Shown in pieces: positions 1 through 6,135 of a stretch of 6,135 bases of DNA; the first letter of the stretch is position 1; the number at the start of each line of letters is the position of its first letter. Location of the stretch: contig CALZDK010000117.1 of assembly GCA_945637645.1 (NCBI GenBank), positions 1 to 6,135 of the forward strand, read 5' to 3'. Source of the DNA: an uncultured Prevotella sp. (lineage in GTDB: Bacteria > Bacteroidota > Bacteroidia > Bacteroidales > Bacteroidaceae). Made by a program: the position numbers and the translations under genes. The notes below the pieces were generated by a model, which saw only the letters and a program-made list of their open reading frames with translations, made no database searches and had not been told where the DNA came from.

Positions 1-156
1 CCTGCCGACCAGCAGTGGGGCATCTGCCAGTGGTGTGCCACCGACGCACCTGCCAACAGCGGTTGGCGTGGTGGCGAGCCTGTAGGTCTTTGGGACAGCA
101 ACTACTACCGCAAGCACACCTATGCAGGCTTTGCAAATGGTCTAAGCGGGAAATAA
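1..156 (+). CDS. C-terminal fragment of a GH10-like endo-1,4-beta-xylanase (5' end outside window)
   Basis: Frame 1 is open from the first base and ends at TAA 154-156, giving 51 residues of a gene that starts upstream. The fragment contains W-G-I-C-Q-W followed by a T-D, then S-G-W-R, then G-L-W-D-x-N-Y-Y-R-K-H-x-Y-x-G-F. This matches the end of the GH10 barrel, where a W...D..SWR segment on the last strand is followed by a 'L(F/W)D-x-N-Y-x-x-K-x-x-Y' stretch. GH10 enzymes hydrolyse internal beta-1,4 bonds of xylan with retention of configuration. The two catalytic glutamates would lie upstream and cannot be seen, so activity and export signal are unknown. It lies on the same strand as the SusC/SusD pair, 295 bases before it, with a terminator between, so it probably ends a separate transcript of the same locus. 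The family call comes from recalled motif similarity only; the reading frame and stop are certain. Confidence 0.68.
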   Translation, partial: PADQQWGICQWCATDAPANSGWRGGEPVGLWDSNYYRKHTYAGFANGLSGK

Positions 157-202
157 GCAATTAGGTTTTTATTAATACTTCAAAGAGGATAAATGTTTAT
201 CC

Positions 203-246
203 AAAAAAGCATGAGCTGTGTCGTGAGACACGGCTCATGTCGTTTT
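203..246 (+). terminator. Rho-independent terminator after the GH10-like gene
   Basis: A 13-bp stem pairs 210-222 (CATGAGCTGTGTC) with 227-239 (GACACGGCTCATG). The only non-Watson-Crick position is T217 with G233, a G-U wobble in RNA. The loop is GTGA (223-226), a GNRA-type tetraloop. TTTT (243-246) follows after TCG, and an A6 tract (203-208) precedes the stem, so it could also stop transcription on the minus strand. It begins about 50 bases after the stop of the upstream gene. Confidence 0.85.
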
Positions 247-339
247 ATACCTTATTCAAATAGCACAACCACTAATAATGATACACTTTCCAATTTTATA
301 TTTAATCATTATGGGGAATTGTTGAACAAAAAATAAAGT

Positions 340-363
340 CAAACTATCAAAAAATGTAGTTTG
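340..363. repeat. Inverted repeat overlapping the susC promoter; candidate operator
   Basis: CAAACTA (340-346) and TAGTTTG (357-363) are perfect 7-base inverted repeats with a 10-base A-rich spacer. The right arm contains the TTTG taken as the -33 element, so a protein bound here would touch RNA polymerase. The 7-bp arms and A-rich loop make a weak hairpin, so a protein-binding dyad is likelier than an RNA structure. No regulator is encoded in the window, and 7-base dyads arise by chance in AT-rich DNA. Confidence 0.35.
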
Positions 364-388
364 GAGTATTAAAATTAGTATAATTTTG
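360..388 (+). promoter_or_regulatory. Candidate Bacteroidota-type promoter for the susC-susD operon
   Basis: TTTG (360-363) and TAATTTTG (381-388) match the Bacteroides housekeeping sigma consensus, TTTG near -33 and TAnnTTTG near -7, with 17 bases between them. Transcription would start around 393-398, leaving a leader of roughly 55 bases before the ATG at 452. It lies downstream of the GH10 terminator and in the only sizeable gap before the pair, where a PUL operon promoter is expected. The leader is A/T-rich (CTAATAAATTAAATAAAAG just before the ATG) with no GGAGG-like site, which is normal for this phylum. The rest of 247-451 shows nothing else supportable. Confidence 0.6.
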
Positions 389-451
389 CAGCCGAAAAGT
401 AATTTTTATAATTGCTAACTCCTTTGCTATACCTAATAAATTAAATAAAAG

Positions 452-3400
452 ATGAAACAAACAAAACTGATCAAACAGACTGTATTGCCATTTGCATTGG
501 CATGCACAGCACTGACATTCAATCCACTTTGTGGAACGATGACAGCAGCTGCATCTACAAGCGCGATGCAACAGGCAGGTGCCGTGAACGGCGTTGTCGT
601 TGATGCCAACGGCGAGCCCATCATCGGTGCAAGTGTTAAAATCGTTGGAACAAGCAACGGTAGTGTTACCGACTTCGACGGAAACTTCAAAATTGCCAAT
701 GTTCAGCGTGGCGCTACACTCGAGATTTCCTACATAGGATTTGTCACGCAGCGCGTAAAGGTGACTGGTCAAGCTCTCAAAGTCGTTCTCCAGGAAGACA
801 GCAAAGCCCTGGAAGAAGTAGTAGTCGTTGGTTACGGCGTGCAGCGCAAGAGTGACGTGACTGGTGCATTGAGCCACGTAGGCTCAAAGGAATTGGAAAG
901 CCGTCCTGTCAATAATGCTTTCGAGGCCCTGCAAGGTAAGGCTGCCGGTGTTGACATCACGACAAGTGAGCGTCCTGGTACTGTCGGTGACATCCGCATT
1001 CGTGGCGAGCGTTCACTTTCAGCATCCAACACTCCTCTCTATGTTGTCGATGGTGTGCCATTGATGTCTGGTTCTGGTATCGAGACCCTTAACCCACGCG
1101 ACATTGAGTCCATCGACATCCTTAAGGACGCTTCCGCAACCGCCATCTACGGTTCGCGTGGTGCCAACGGTGTCGTAATCGTTACAACAAAGTCAGGTAA
1201 GGCAGGACAGTTCTCGCTCAACTACTCAGGTTCGGTGACTTTCCAGGACATTGTTGACAGAAACGAGAACGTAAGTGCTGCCGATTATGTAAATTATCGC
1301 CGTTGGGCAGCCTACAACTCAGACCCGACAAAATATGCTGACCCTCGTACGGGCAATTCGCGTGCAAACGACGAAGCCATCTTCGGCATACTCGACGACC
1401 CAACAGCAGTGGCCAACATTCTTAGCGCATGGGACGGCGGCACTTGGGATCCCTCAAGAATCCAGGAATACGACTGGCTGGGACAGGCCGTGCGTACCGG
1501 CTTCATTCATGAGCACACCCTTAGCGCATCAGGCGGTAGCGACAAATTGAACGCCTTTGGTTCGTTTGGCTATCTCAGCAACCGCGGTACACAGAAGGGA
1601 CAGGAGTATCAGCGTTATACTGCACGTATGGGCGTCAACATCAATCCTGTTGATTGGATGACCATCAACATGTCGATAAACGCGTCGCGCGAGGAGCAGG
1701 ATTACGGTATGTCAAACTCATACGCACCTTCTTCAACAAACTCTGCCAGCGGTATCTATAACCTCTATAAGAAATCTTACAGTTGGGCACAGCCTTACGA
1801 CGCCGACGGTAATCGTATAAAATATCCTGGCGGCGACAACCAGTGCTATAACCCTATAAACGAGTGGGAACACAACATTTCAAACCGTGAGACATACCGT
1901 ATGCTCGGTTCATTTGCCGCAACCTTGCATCTTGGAAAGTTGTTTGCTCCTCTCAAGGGCTTGGATTACAAAATCACCTTCGGTCCTGACTATCGTCACT
2001 ATCGTCAGGGTGACTACATCGACACCGAGTCGGCTTACAAGTGGATGAGCGGCGGCAAGAACCAGGCCCGTTGGCAGCAACGCCGCGACTTCTCATGGAC
2101 TCTCGACAACATGATTACTTACAACAACACGTTTGCAAAGAAGCACAACGTGGGTGTCACATTGCTCCAGTCAGCATCGAAATGGAACTACGAGACAGCA
2201 AGCATGGAACTTTCAGGTCTTGAGCAGGACATGTACAAGTGGAACGCAATGGGATCACTCGACATCACCGACTCAACCAATGGAGCAAAAATGAGCACTG
2301 GCATCAACGACCGCCAGCTTGAGTCATACATGATTCGTATTAACTATGGTTTCGACGAACGTTATCTTCTCACTGCATCGGCACGTTGGGATGGTGCCTC
2401 TCAGCTCTCCAAGGGTCGCAAGTGGGCTTTCTTCCCCTCTGTGTCACTCGGTTGGAGAATCCAGCAGGAGAGCTTCCTCCGCGATGTCAACTGGCTTTCA
2501 AACTTGAAGATCCGCGCCGGTGTCGGTACAACAGGTAACTCTGCCATCGACCCATACTCTACACTCGGTCTTATCCAGTCAATCTTCGTGCCTACGGCAA
2601 CAGGCCAGGACAAGGCATACCTCATGAATGATCCTGCTTACGTAAAGAACACTCTCGTTATGGCTAACACAGAAGTGGGATGGGAAAAGACAACACAGTG
2701 GAACTTCGGTATCGACTTCGGCTTCCTGAGAAACCGAATCAGCGGTAGCCTTGAGTTCTACTTCTCAAAGACCAAAGACCTGCTTCTCAACATGTCTATT
2801 CCTTCTGTTCTCGGCTACAGTTCTACCATGGCAAACATCGGAAAGACATCAAATAAGGGTATCGAGTTGACACTCAACGCTATACCAGTCGAGACAAAGG
2901 ACTTCGTATGGAACTCTTCTTTGAACCTGAGCTGGCAGAAAGACAAGATTGATGAACTGGCAAACGGTAAGGAAGACGACGTAAATAATAAATGGTTCAT
3001 TGGTGAGCAACTTAGTGTTTACTATGGCTATACAGCTGACGGCCTGTGGCAAGACACTCCTGAGGATCGTGCCGAGATGGAGAAATGGAACGCCAACGGC
3101 GAGAACTTCTCGCCAGGTAAGGTTCGCCCGCACGATGTTGATGGCGACTACAAGATGACAGATGCCGACCGAGTGATAATCGGCAACAGGAGACCTAACG
3201 TGACCGCAGGATGGACAAACTCATTTACCTACAAGGGCATCGAGCTTAGCTGCCAGCTCTATGGACGTTTCGGCTATTGGGCACAGCGTCCGGTTCAGAG
3301 CCTCTTCGGATATGGCAATCTTGGCGAGTGTGTTGACTACTGGACACCGGACAATACTGGCGCATCATATCAGAAACCTATCCTGACAACAGTCCAGACC

Positions 3401-3646
3401 GGTGACGCCGACTCTTACTCTGGTGCCCTGACTTACAAGAAGGCAAATTTCATCCGCATGCGTAACATTGCCATCGGCTACCAGTTCCCAAAGAACCTTG
3501 TCAAGAGCTTCGCGCAGAACCTTAAGGTTTACGCCCAGGTCATCAACCCATTCGACCTAAAACAGTCAATAGACGGTCTTGACCTCGACACTAACCAGCA
3601 GTACTACAACCGCAGCTGGGTAGTAGGTCTTGAGATTGGTTTCTAA
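452..3646 (+). CDS. SusC/RagA-family TonB-linked outer-membrane oligosaccharide transporter
   Basis: The 1064-aa product has the full domain order of SusC-like transporters and a typical family length. Residues 1 to about 33 are an export signal: basic MKQTKLIK, a hydrophobic stretch at 11-22, and likely cleavage near the TAAAS at 31-35. Residues ~45-115 form a carboxypeptidase-regulatory-like beta-sandwich (VNGVVVDANGEPIIGASV, then TDFDGNF and YIGF). Residues 121-139 carry the conserved E-E-V-V-V-V-G-Y-G...D-V-T-G-A segment. The plug domain spans ~150-250 and includes RIRGERSL, PLYVVDGVP, IESIDILKDASATAIYGSRG and the SusC signature ANGVVIVTTKSGK. The remainder should be the 22-stranded barrel. 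Residues 895-906 hold D-V-D-G-D...D-A-D, an acidic loop common in this family, and the protein ends LEIGF with the terminal Phe typical of outer-membrane barrels. It should import oligosaccharides captured by the SusD-like partner, powered by TonB-ExbBD. The ATG at 452 is chosen because it alone gives an intact signal peptide. The substrate cannot be read from the sequence; xylan is suggested only by the GH10-like neighbour. Confidence 0.96.
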   Translation: MKQTKLIKQTVLPFALACTALTFNPLCGTMTAAASTSAMQQAGAVNGVVVDANGEPIIGASVKIVGTSNGSVTDFDGNFKIANVQRGATLEISYIGFVTQRVKVTGQALKVVLQEDSKALEEVVVVGYGVQRKSDVTGALSHVGSKELESRPVNNAFEALQGKAAGVDITTSERPGTVGDIRIRGERSLSASNTPLYVVDGVPLMSGSGIETLNPRDIESIDILKDASATAIYGSRGANGVVIVTTKSGKAGQFSLNYSGSVTFQDIVDRNENVSAADYVNYRRWAAYNSDPTKYADPRTGNSRANDEAIFGILDDPTAVANILSAWDGGTWDPSRIQEYDWLGQAVRTGFIHEHTLSASGGSDKLNAFGSFGYLSNRGTQKGQEYQRYTARMGVNINPVDWMTINMSINASREEQDYGMSNSYAPSSTNSASGIYNLYKKSYSWAQPYDADGNRIKYPGGDNQCYNPINEWEHNISNRETYRMLGSFAATLHLGKLFAPLKGLDYKITFGPDYRHYRQGDYIDTESAYKWMSGGKNQARWQQRRDFSWTLDNMITYNNTFAKKHNVGVTLLQSASKWNYETASMELSGLEQDMYKWNAMGSLDITDSTNGAKMSTGINDRQLESYMIRINYGFDERYLLTASARWDGASQLSKGRKWAFFPSVSLGWRIQQESFLRDVNWLSNLKIRAGVGTTGNSAIDPYSTLGLIQSIFVPTATGQDKAYLMNDPAYVKNTLVMANTEVGWEKTTQWNFGIDFGFLRNRISGSLEFYFSKTKDLLLNMSIPSVLGYSSTMANIGKTSNKGIELTLNAIPVETKDFVWNSSLNLSWQKDKIDELANGKEDDVNNKWFIGEQLSVYYGYTADGLWQDTPEDRAEMEKWNANGENFSPGKVRPHDVDGDYKMTDADRVIIGNRRPNVTAGWTNSFTYKGIELSCQLYGRFGYWAQRPVQSLFGYGNLGECVDYWTPDNTGASYQKPILTTVQTGDADSYSGALTYKKANFIRMRNIAIGYQFPKNLVKSFAQNLKVYAQVINPFDLKQSIDGLDLDTNQQYYNRSWVVGLEIGF

Positions 3647-3678
3647 TTCCTTCATTAAACAATTAAACAGAACATACA

Positions 3679-5814
3679 ATGAAAATCAATAACTATATAA
3701 AAGCTGGTATTCTGGCAACCATGGTGCAGGGATTGGCATCTTGTTCCAGCGACTTCCTTGAGGAGAACTACACCACTGGCTATTCAACAGATTATTTCCA
3801 GACAGCAGAGGGACTTCAGGCTCTTACAAAATCCCTCTATGGCTCCATTCGTTGGATTGGTGGCTATGAGAGCCAAGGTTACAATGCCATGATGGGCGGT
3901 ACCGACGAATTCGCCATCGGAACCGACATGGCAAACGAAATGTGGCAGACCTACGACATCCGTATGGCTCCGCAGTGGGTAACCGTCAACGGCAACACCG
4001 GTACAAACAGTACCATCTGGGACACTTCATACTATGGCATCGCATCTTGCAACCAGATCATTGCCAGTGCCGAAACAGTGGAAGATGAAGCTATACGCAA
4101 TGCTTGTCTTGCACAGGCTTATCTCTATCGTGGCTTCAGCTATTACATTCTTACATCACAGTTTGGCCACTGTGTGTTGCAGCTAAAGCCTGCAGACGGT
4201 ATCATACGCTCGTTTGAGAACACCACTCCGCAACAATGCTGGGAACAGATCATTTCCGACTTTGAACAGGCTTACAACCTCTTCGACGGAGAGACCAACG
4301 AACTTGTCGGCAAGGGTGAGAGCTGGACAAAAGCCACTGCCGCACATTTCCTGGCAAAGGCTTGTCTGTTTGCCGCTTCGGAACGCAATGCCGACTGGAA
4401 CGCGTCGTTGAAGGAAGGTTTCCTGAAAAAAGGTCTTGAGGCTGCCAACTATGCCATTCAGGCACGCAAGCTGGAAAGTGACGTAATAGACCTCTACGGA
4501 AACTGGACCGGTCCTAACTGTGAACTTGAGCAAAGCAACGAAGTGCTTATGGTGGCTCCACAAGACGAGAATTTCGGTGGACGTACAACAAACCGTAACC
4601 CAGGAGCATTCTTCAACCCACAGTTCTCAAACTTTGCCAATACCACTCTTGGTAAAGAACGTGGAGTCATTTCCGGCGGTAAGGACTTCCAGCGTTTCCG
4701 TCCAACGGAATACACACTCTCTGCTTTCGACAATGTAAATGACGCACGCCTCTGGAAGTCGTTTGCAACTGTTTACGGAACTGCCGTTGATTATAAAGGT
4801 GACGAGAAAACAGGTGCTGCTCCTGTAAAAATCGGTGAGCCATCAACTGTATTCATCATCAACAAGAAAGACGAACACGCTTATGACAAGTTCAACTTTG
4901 GAGCAAAGCGTTATCAGGTTGATGCCAACTTCGTTGACGAGGCAGGACGTTTGCCAAAAGCCGGCAGAAGCCAAAAGCGTACAGGTGAGTCAACCTTCTC
5001 CGGTCAGCCAAACCAGCCAGTGCTCAACTCTTGGATACTCTACAAGGACGGCAAGTTCGTGGGTGACCAGTTTGGAAACACTCTTACTTCCACCTATGGG
5101 TCATGGGGATCAAACATGTTCCCGGGCGTAAGCAAGCACACTTGTGGATACCTCAATGCTTACGCGGGTGACTGTGGATCACGCGACATCATCCTCGCTC
5201 GTCTTGGTGAGACTTACCTCATCCGCGCAGAAATAAAGGTACGTCTCGAAGACTATGCTGGAGCAAAGCAGGACATCGACGCACTGCGTCGTCGTGGTGC
5301 ATGGCACAAGGGTGAAAACCGCAGCTATTATGTTGACGGTTGCTACGAGGCTGCCATCAAGAGCACACAGCTCAGCAACGACGCCCGTGTAAAGGCAAAC
5401 GACGGATGGAACCTCGGCATGAACACTTACTACCTGTCAAACCCAGGACTTGAAGTAACCTATGAATCAACAGAAAGCGAAATGACCAACTGGACTTGGG
5501 ACAACCTTCCTGCTGAAGACGAGGCTATTTTGAAGAAACTTGGAGTAAGCGGCAAGTTCGACCGCGCCCTCAACTTCATTCTCAACGAGCACACACGTGA
5601 GCTTGTAGGAGAGTTCGTACGTTGGGAACACCTCTCTCGCACCAAGACCCTTGAGACTCGTGCGGTTACTTTCAACAAAGACGTGAATGCGTTCGACAAG
5701 AACAAACACTACCTTCGTCCTATTCCACAGACTTTCCTCGACCAGATGCAGAATGCAGACGGCACGAACCTGTCGGATGCTGACAAGGCCGCATGGCAGA
5801 ATCCAGGTTATTAA
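3679..5814 (+). CDS. SusD/RagB-family surface glycan-binding lipoprotein, long variant
   Basis: The 711-aa product begins with a lipoprotein signal: basic start, hydrophobic run 9-20 and lipobox L-A-S-C with the lipidated Cys at 22. C-S-S-D-F-L-E-E follows, an acidic stretch resembling the Bacteroidota surface-export signal and standard for SusD proteins. The N-terminal SusD-like half includes AYLYRGFSYYILTSQFG (~147-163), a TPR-like helix. The C-terminal SusD/RagB domain includes RDIILARLGETYLIRAE (502-518), a TPR helix (DIDALRRRGAW, from ~532), NEHTRELVGEFVRWEHLSRT (636-655), and the terminal RPIPQTFLDQM...AAWQNPGY. It should act as the hinged lid on the SusC-like channel, delivering bound glycan. 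It starts 32 bases after the susC stop with no terminator between, so the two are co-transcribed. Most SusD proteins have about 500-600 residues; the excess here lies partly between 543 and 635, where ~90 residues separate two blocks that are usually closer, and partly in the ~250-500 region. The ligand cannot be inferred from the sequence. Confidence 0.95.
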   Translation: MKINNYIKAGILATMVQGLASCSSDFLEENYTTGYSTDYFQTAEGLQALTKSLYGSIRWIGGYESQGYNAMMGGTDEFAIGTDMANEMWQTYDIRMAPQWVTVNGNTGTNSTIWDTSYYGIASCNQIIASAETVEDEAIRNACLAQAYLYRGFSYYILTSQFGHCVLQLKPADGIIRSFENTTPQQCWEQIISDFEQAYNLFDGETNELVGKGESWTKATAAHFLAKACLFAASERNADWNASLKEGFLKKGLEAANYAIQARKLESDVIDLYGNWTGPNCELEQSNEVLMVAPQDENFGGRTTNRNPGAFFNPQFSNFANTTLGKERGVISGGKDFQRFRPTEYTLSAFDNVNDARLWKSFATVYGTAVDYKGDEKTGAAPVKIGEPSTVFIINKKDEHAYDKFNFGAKRYQVDANFVDEAGRLPKAGRSQKRTGESTFSGQPNQPVLNSWILYKDGKFVGDQFGNTLTSTYGSWGSNMFPGVSKHTCGYLNAYAGDCGSRDIILARLGETYLIRAEIKVRLEDYAGAKQDIDALRRRGAWHKGENRSYYVDGCYEAAIKSTQLSNDARVKANDGWNLGMNTYYLSNPGLEVTYESTESEMTNWTWDNLPAEDEAILKKLGVSGKFDRALNFILNEHTRELVGEFVRWEHLSRTKTLETRAVTFNKDVNAFDKNKHYLRPIPQTFLDQMQNADGTNLSDADKAAWQNPGY

Positions 5815-5868
5815 TATGATTCGTACTTGAGTAATATTTGTTTAAATAAGTTAGGTTTATTAATTGAA

Positions 5869-5912
5869 AAAGGCGACATTCCCTGTGTTAGGGCGTGTCG
5901 CCTTTCTTTTTT
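5869..5912 (+). terminator. Rho-independent terminator of the susC-susD operon
   Basis: AAAGGCGACA (5869-5878) pairs perfectly with TGTCGCCTTT (5896-5905). The stem continues with a T-G wobble (5879/5895), one mismatch (5880/5894) and CCCT/AGGG (5881-5884/5890-5893), closing on the loop GTGTT (5885-5889). T6 follows at 5907-5912. It lies about 55 bases after the susD stop and marks the end of the operon. The stem also contains GGCGACAT-N9-TAGGGCGT, a spaced motif that recurs in the repeat element downstream. Confidence 0.92.
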
Positions 5913-5961
5913 ATTAGACGATGCAGAAATTCATCTGGGCGGCATACTGTCGTCCCTCCTT

Positions 5962-6008
5962 AGCCCTGCAAGGGCGACATAACAAAGGGTAGGGCGTTAG
6001 CCCTATCT
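5962..6008 (+). repeat. Left copy of the two-hairpin module
   Basis: This copy holds two small hairpins. The first is GCCCT (5963-5967) / AGGGC (5971-5975) with loop GCA. The second is TAGGGC (5990-5995) / GCCCTA (6000-6005) with loop GTTA. Between them lies GACATAACAAAGGG. Aligned by hand to the reverse complement of 6088-6135, 35 of 48 columns agree with one gap, and GGGCGACATA and AGGGCGT are exactly shared. Confidence 0.72.
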
Positions 6009-6019
6009 GATTTGGTTTT

Positions 6020-6036
6020 CCCCCTCCCTCCCTCCC
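6020..6036 (-). other. Canonical G-quadruplex motif on the minus strand
   Basis: Read on the minus strand, 6036 to 6020 is GGGAGGGAGGGAGGGGG: four G-runs of at least three, separated by single A loops. Single-nucleotide loops are known to favour very stable parallel quadruplexes. The plus strand is the matching C-rich tract. The same bases form one arm of the central hairpin, so quadruplex and hairpin would exclude each other. Folding in vivo is not shown by sequence alone. Confidence 0.75.
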
Positions 6037-6071
6037 TCGCGCGCCGTCGGCGCGCAGAGGGAGGGGAGGGA
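6025..6071. repeat. Central 21-bp C/G-rich hairpin of the repeat element
   Basis: GCGCGCC (6039-6045) pairs with GGCGCGC (6049-6055) around loop GTC. After bulged A6056, CCCTCCCTC (6030-6038) pairs with GAGGGAGGG (6057-6065). After bulged G6066, TCCCT (6025-6029) pairs with AGGGA (6067-6071). The total is 21 Watson-Crick pairs with two one-base bulges. No T-run follows on the plus strand, so it is not a standard intrinsic terminator in that direction. Confidence 0.8.
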
Positions 6072-6087
6072 TGGTGTGGCTACGAAA

Positions 6088-6135
6088 ACACAGGGCTCAC
6101 GCCCTGTGCTATTCTATGTCGCCCCTTCCGGGGCT
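6088..6135 (-). repeat. Right, inverted copy of the two-hairpin module
   Basis: Two hairpins are present: CACAGGGC (6089-6096) / GCCCTGTG (6101-6108), and GCCCC (6121-6125) / GGGGC (6130-6134). Read on the minus strand, their loops are GTGA and GGAA, both GNRA-type tetraloops, which suggests the minus strand is the sense orientation of this copy. It matches the left module in reverse complement, including TATGTCGCCC (6115-6124). It runs to the last base of the window and may continue. Confidence 0.72.

Larger units (their letters stand above)
5948..6135. repeat. Nested inverted-repeat intergenic element, cut by the window edge
   Basis: No credible gene lies between the susD terminator and the window end. 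Instead, a ~48-nt module (5962-6008) recurs in inverted orientation (6088-6135) around a strong central hairpin (6025-6071). A shorter fragment, TGTCGTCCCT (5948-5957), precedes the left module. It resembles the TGTCGCCCCT at 6119-6128 and can pair with AGGGCGACA (5971-5979), skipping T5953. The layout recalls REP/BIME-type mosaics of palindromic units, and similar GGGC/GCCC-rich intergenic sequences are, from memory, frequent in Bacteroidales genomes. No transposase gene, target duplication or right border is visible, so mobility is not shown. The left border is approximate and the right border lies beyond 6135. Confidence 0.7.

Noticed and set aside
494..505. Possible lipobox (A-L-A-C, Cys 18) in the SusC-like signal peptide
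   Set aside because: The -3 residue is Ala rather than the usual Leu, the hydrophobic stretch continues past the Cys, and SusC-family barrels are not lipoproteins. Cleavage by signal peptidase I near residues 31-35 fits better.
347..877. Long minus-strand open frame (176 codons) across the susC start region
   Set aside because: It is antisense to the well-supported signal peptide and N-terminal domain of the SusC-like protein, runs through the promoter region and looks like no known protein family. The other overlapping frames inside both large genes are shadows for the same reason.
5831..5840. TAATATTTG as a promoter -7 element after susD
   Set aside because: Spacing within the motif does not fit TAnnTTTG, and it lies just before a terminator with no gene downstream in the window.
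5914..6135. Small protein gene in the 3' intergenic region
   Set aside because: No frame shows a convincing start, length or protein-like composition, and the sequence is explained by hairpins. Peptides translated from such repeats are likely annotation artefacts.
5962..6135. CRISPR array or insertion sequence
   Set aside because: The repeats are inverted rather than direct, there are no regularly spaced unique spacers, and no transposase or target-site duplication is visible.

Overview
The window looks like part of a polysaccharide utilization locus (PUL) from a Bacteroidota bacterium, probably Prevotella or a close relative within Bacteroidales. The evidence is an adjacent SusC-like/SusD-like gene pair, a lipoprotein signal of the Bacteroidota type, A/T-rich leaders with no clear Shine-Dalgarno sequence, and a promoter match to the Bacteroides consensus TTTG / TAnnTTTG. 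The genus is an inference, because no rRNA or other marker gene is present.

Layout, left to right. Bases 1-156 are the last 51 codons of a gene whose C-terminus resembles glycoside hydrolase family 10 (endo-beta-1,4-xylanase). A strong hairpin terminator follows (203-246). An AT-rich gap then carries a candidate promoter (360-388) and an overlapping dyad (340-363). Next come a full-length SusC/RagA TonB-dependent outer-membrane transporter (452-3646, 1064 aa) and, 32 bases later, a long SusD/RagB lipoprotein (3679-5814, 711 aa). A second strong terminator (5869-5912) closes the operon. The last ~175 bases hold no gene but are densely structured. Two inverted ~48-nt modules, each made of two small hairpins, flank a 21-bp C/G-rich hairpin whose minus strand is a textbook G-quadruplex motif.

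How the genes work together: the SusD-like lipoprotein and the SusC-like channel should form a surface complex that captures an oligosaccharide and imports it into the periplasm using TonB energy. The neighbouring GH10-like enzyme suggests xylan or xylo-oligosaccharide as the substrate. This is guilt by association, since the GH10 gene is cut by the window edge and separated from the pair by a terminator. No regulator (HTCS, SusR-like or ECF sigma/anti-sigma) lies in the window.

The genes are ordinary members of known families. The most interesting part is the 3' intergenic element: its two copies differ by base changes that preserve hairpin pairing, and they share a spaced motif with the adjacent susD terminator. 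The right edge of the window cuts it off.
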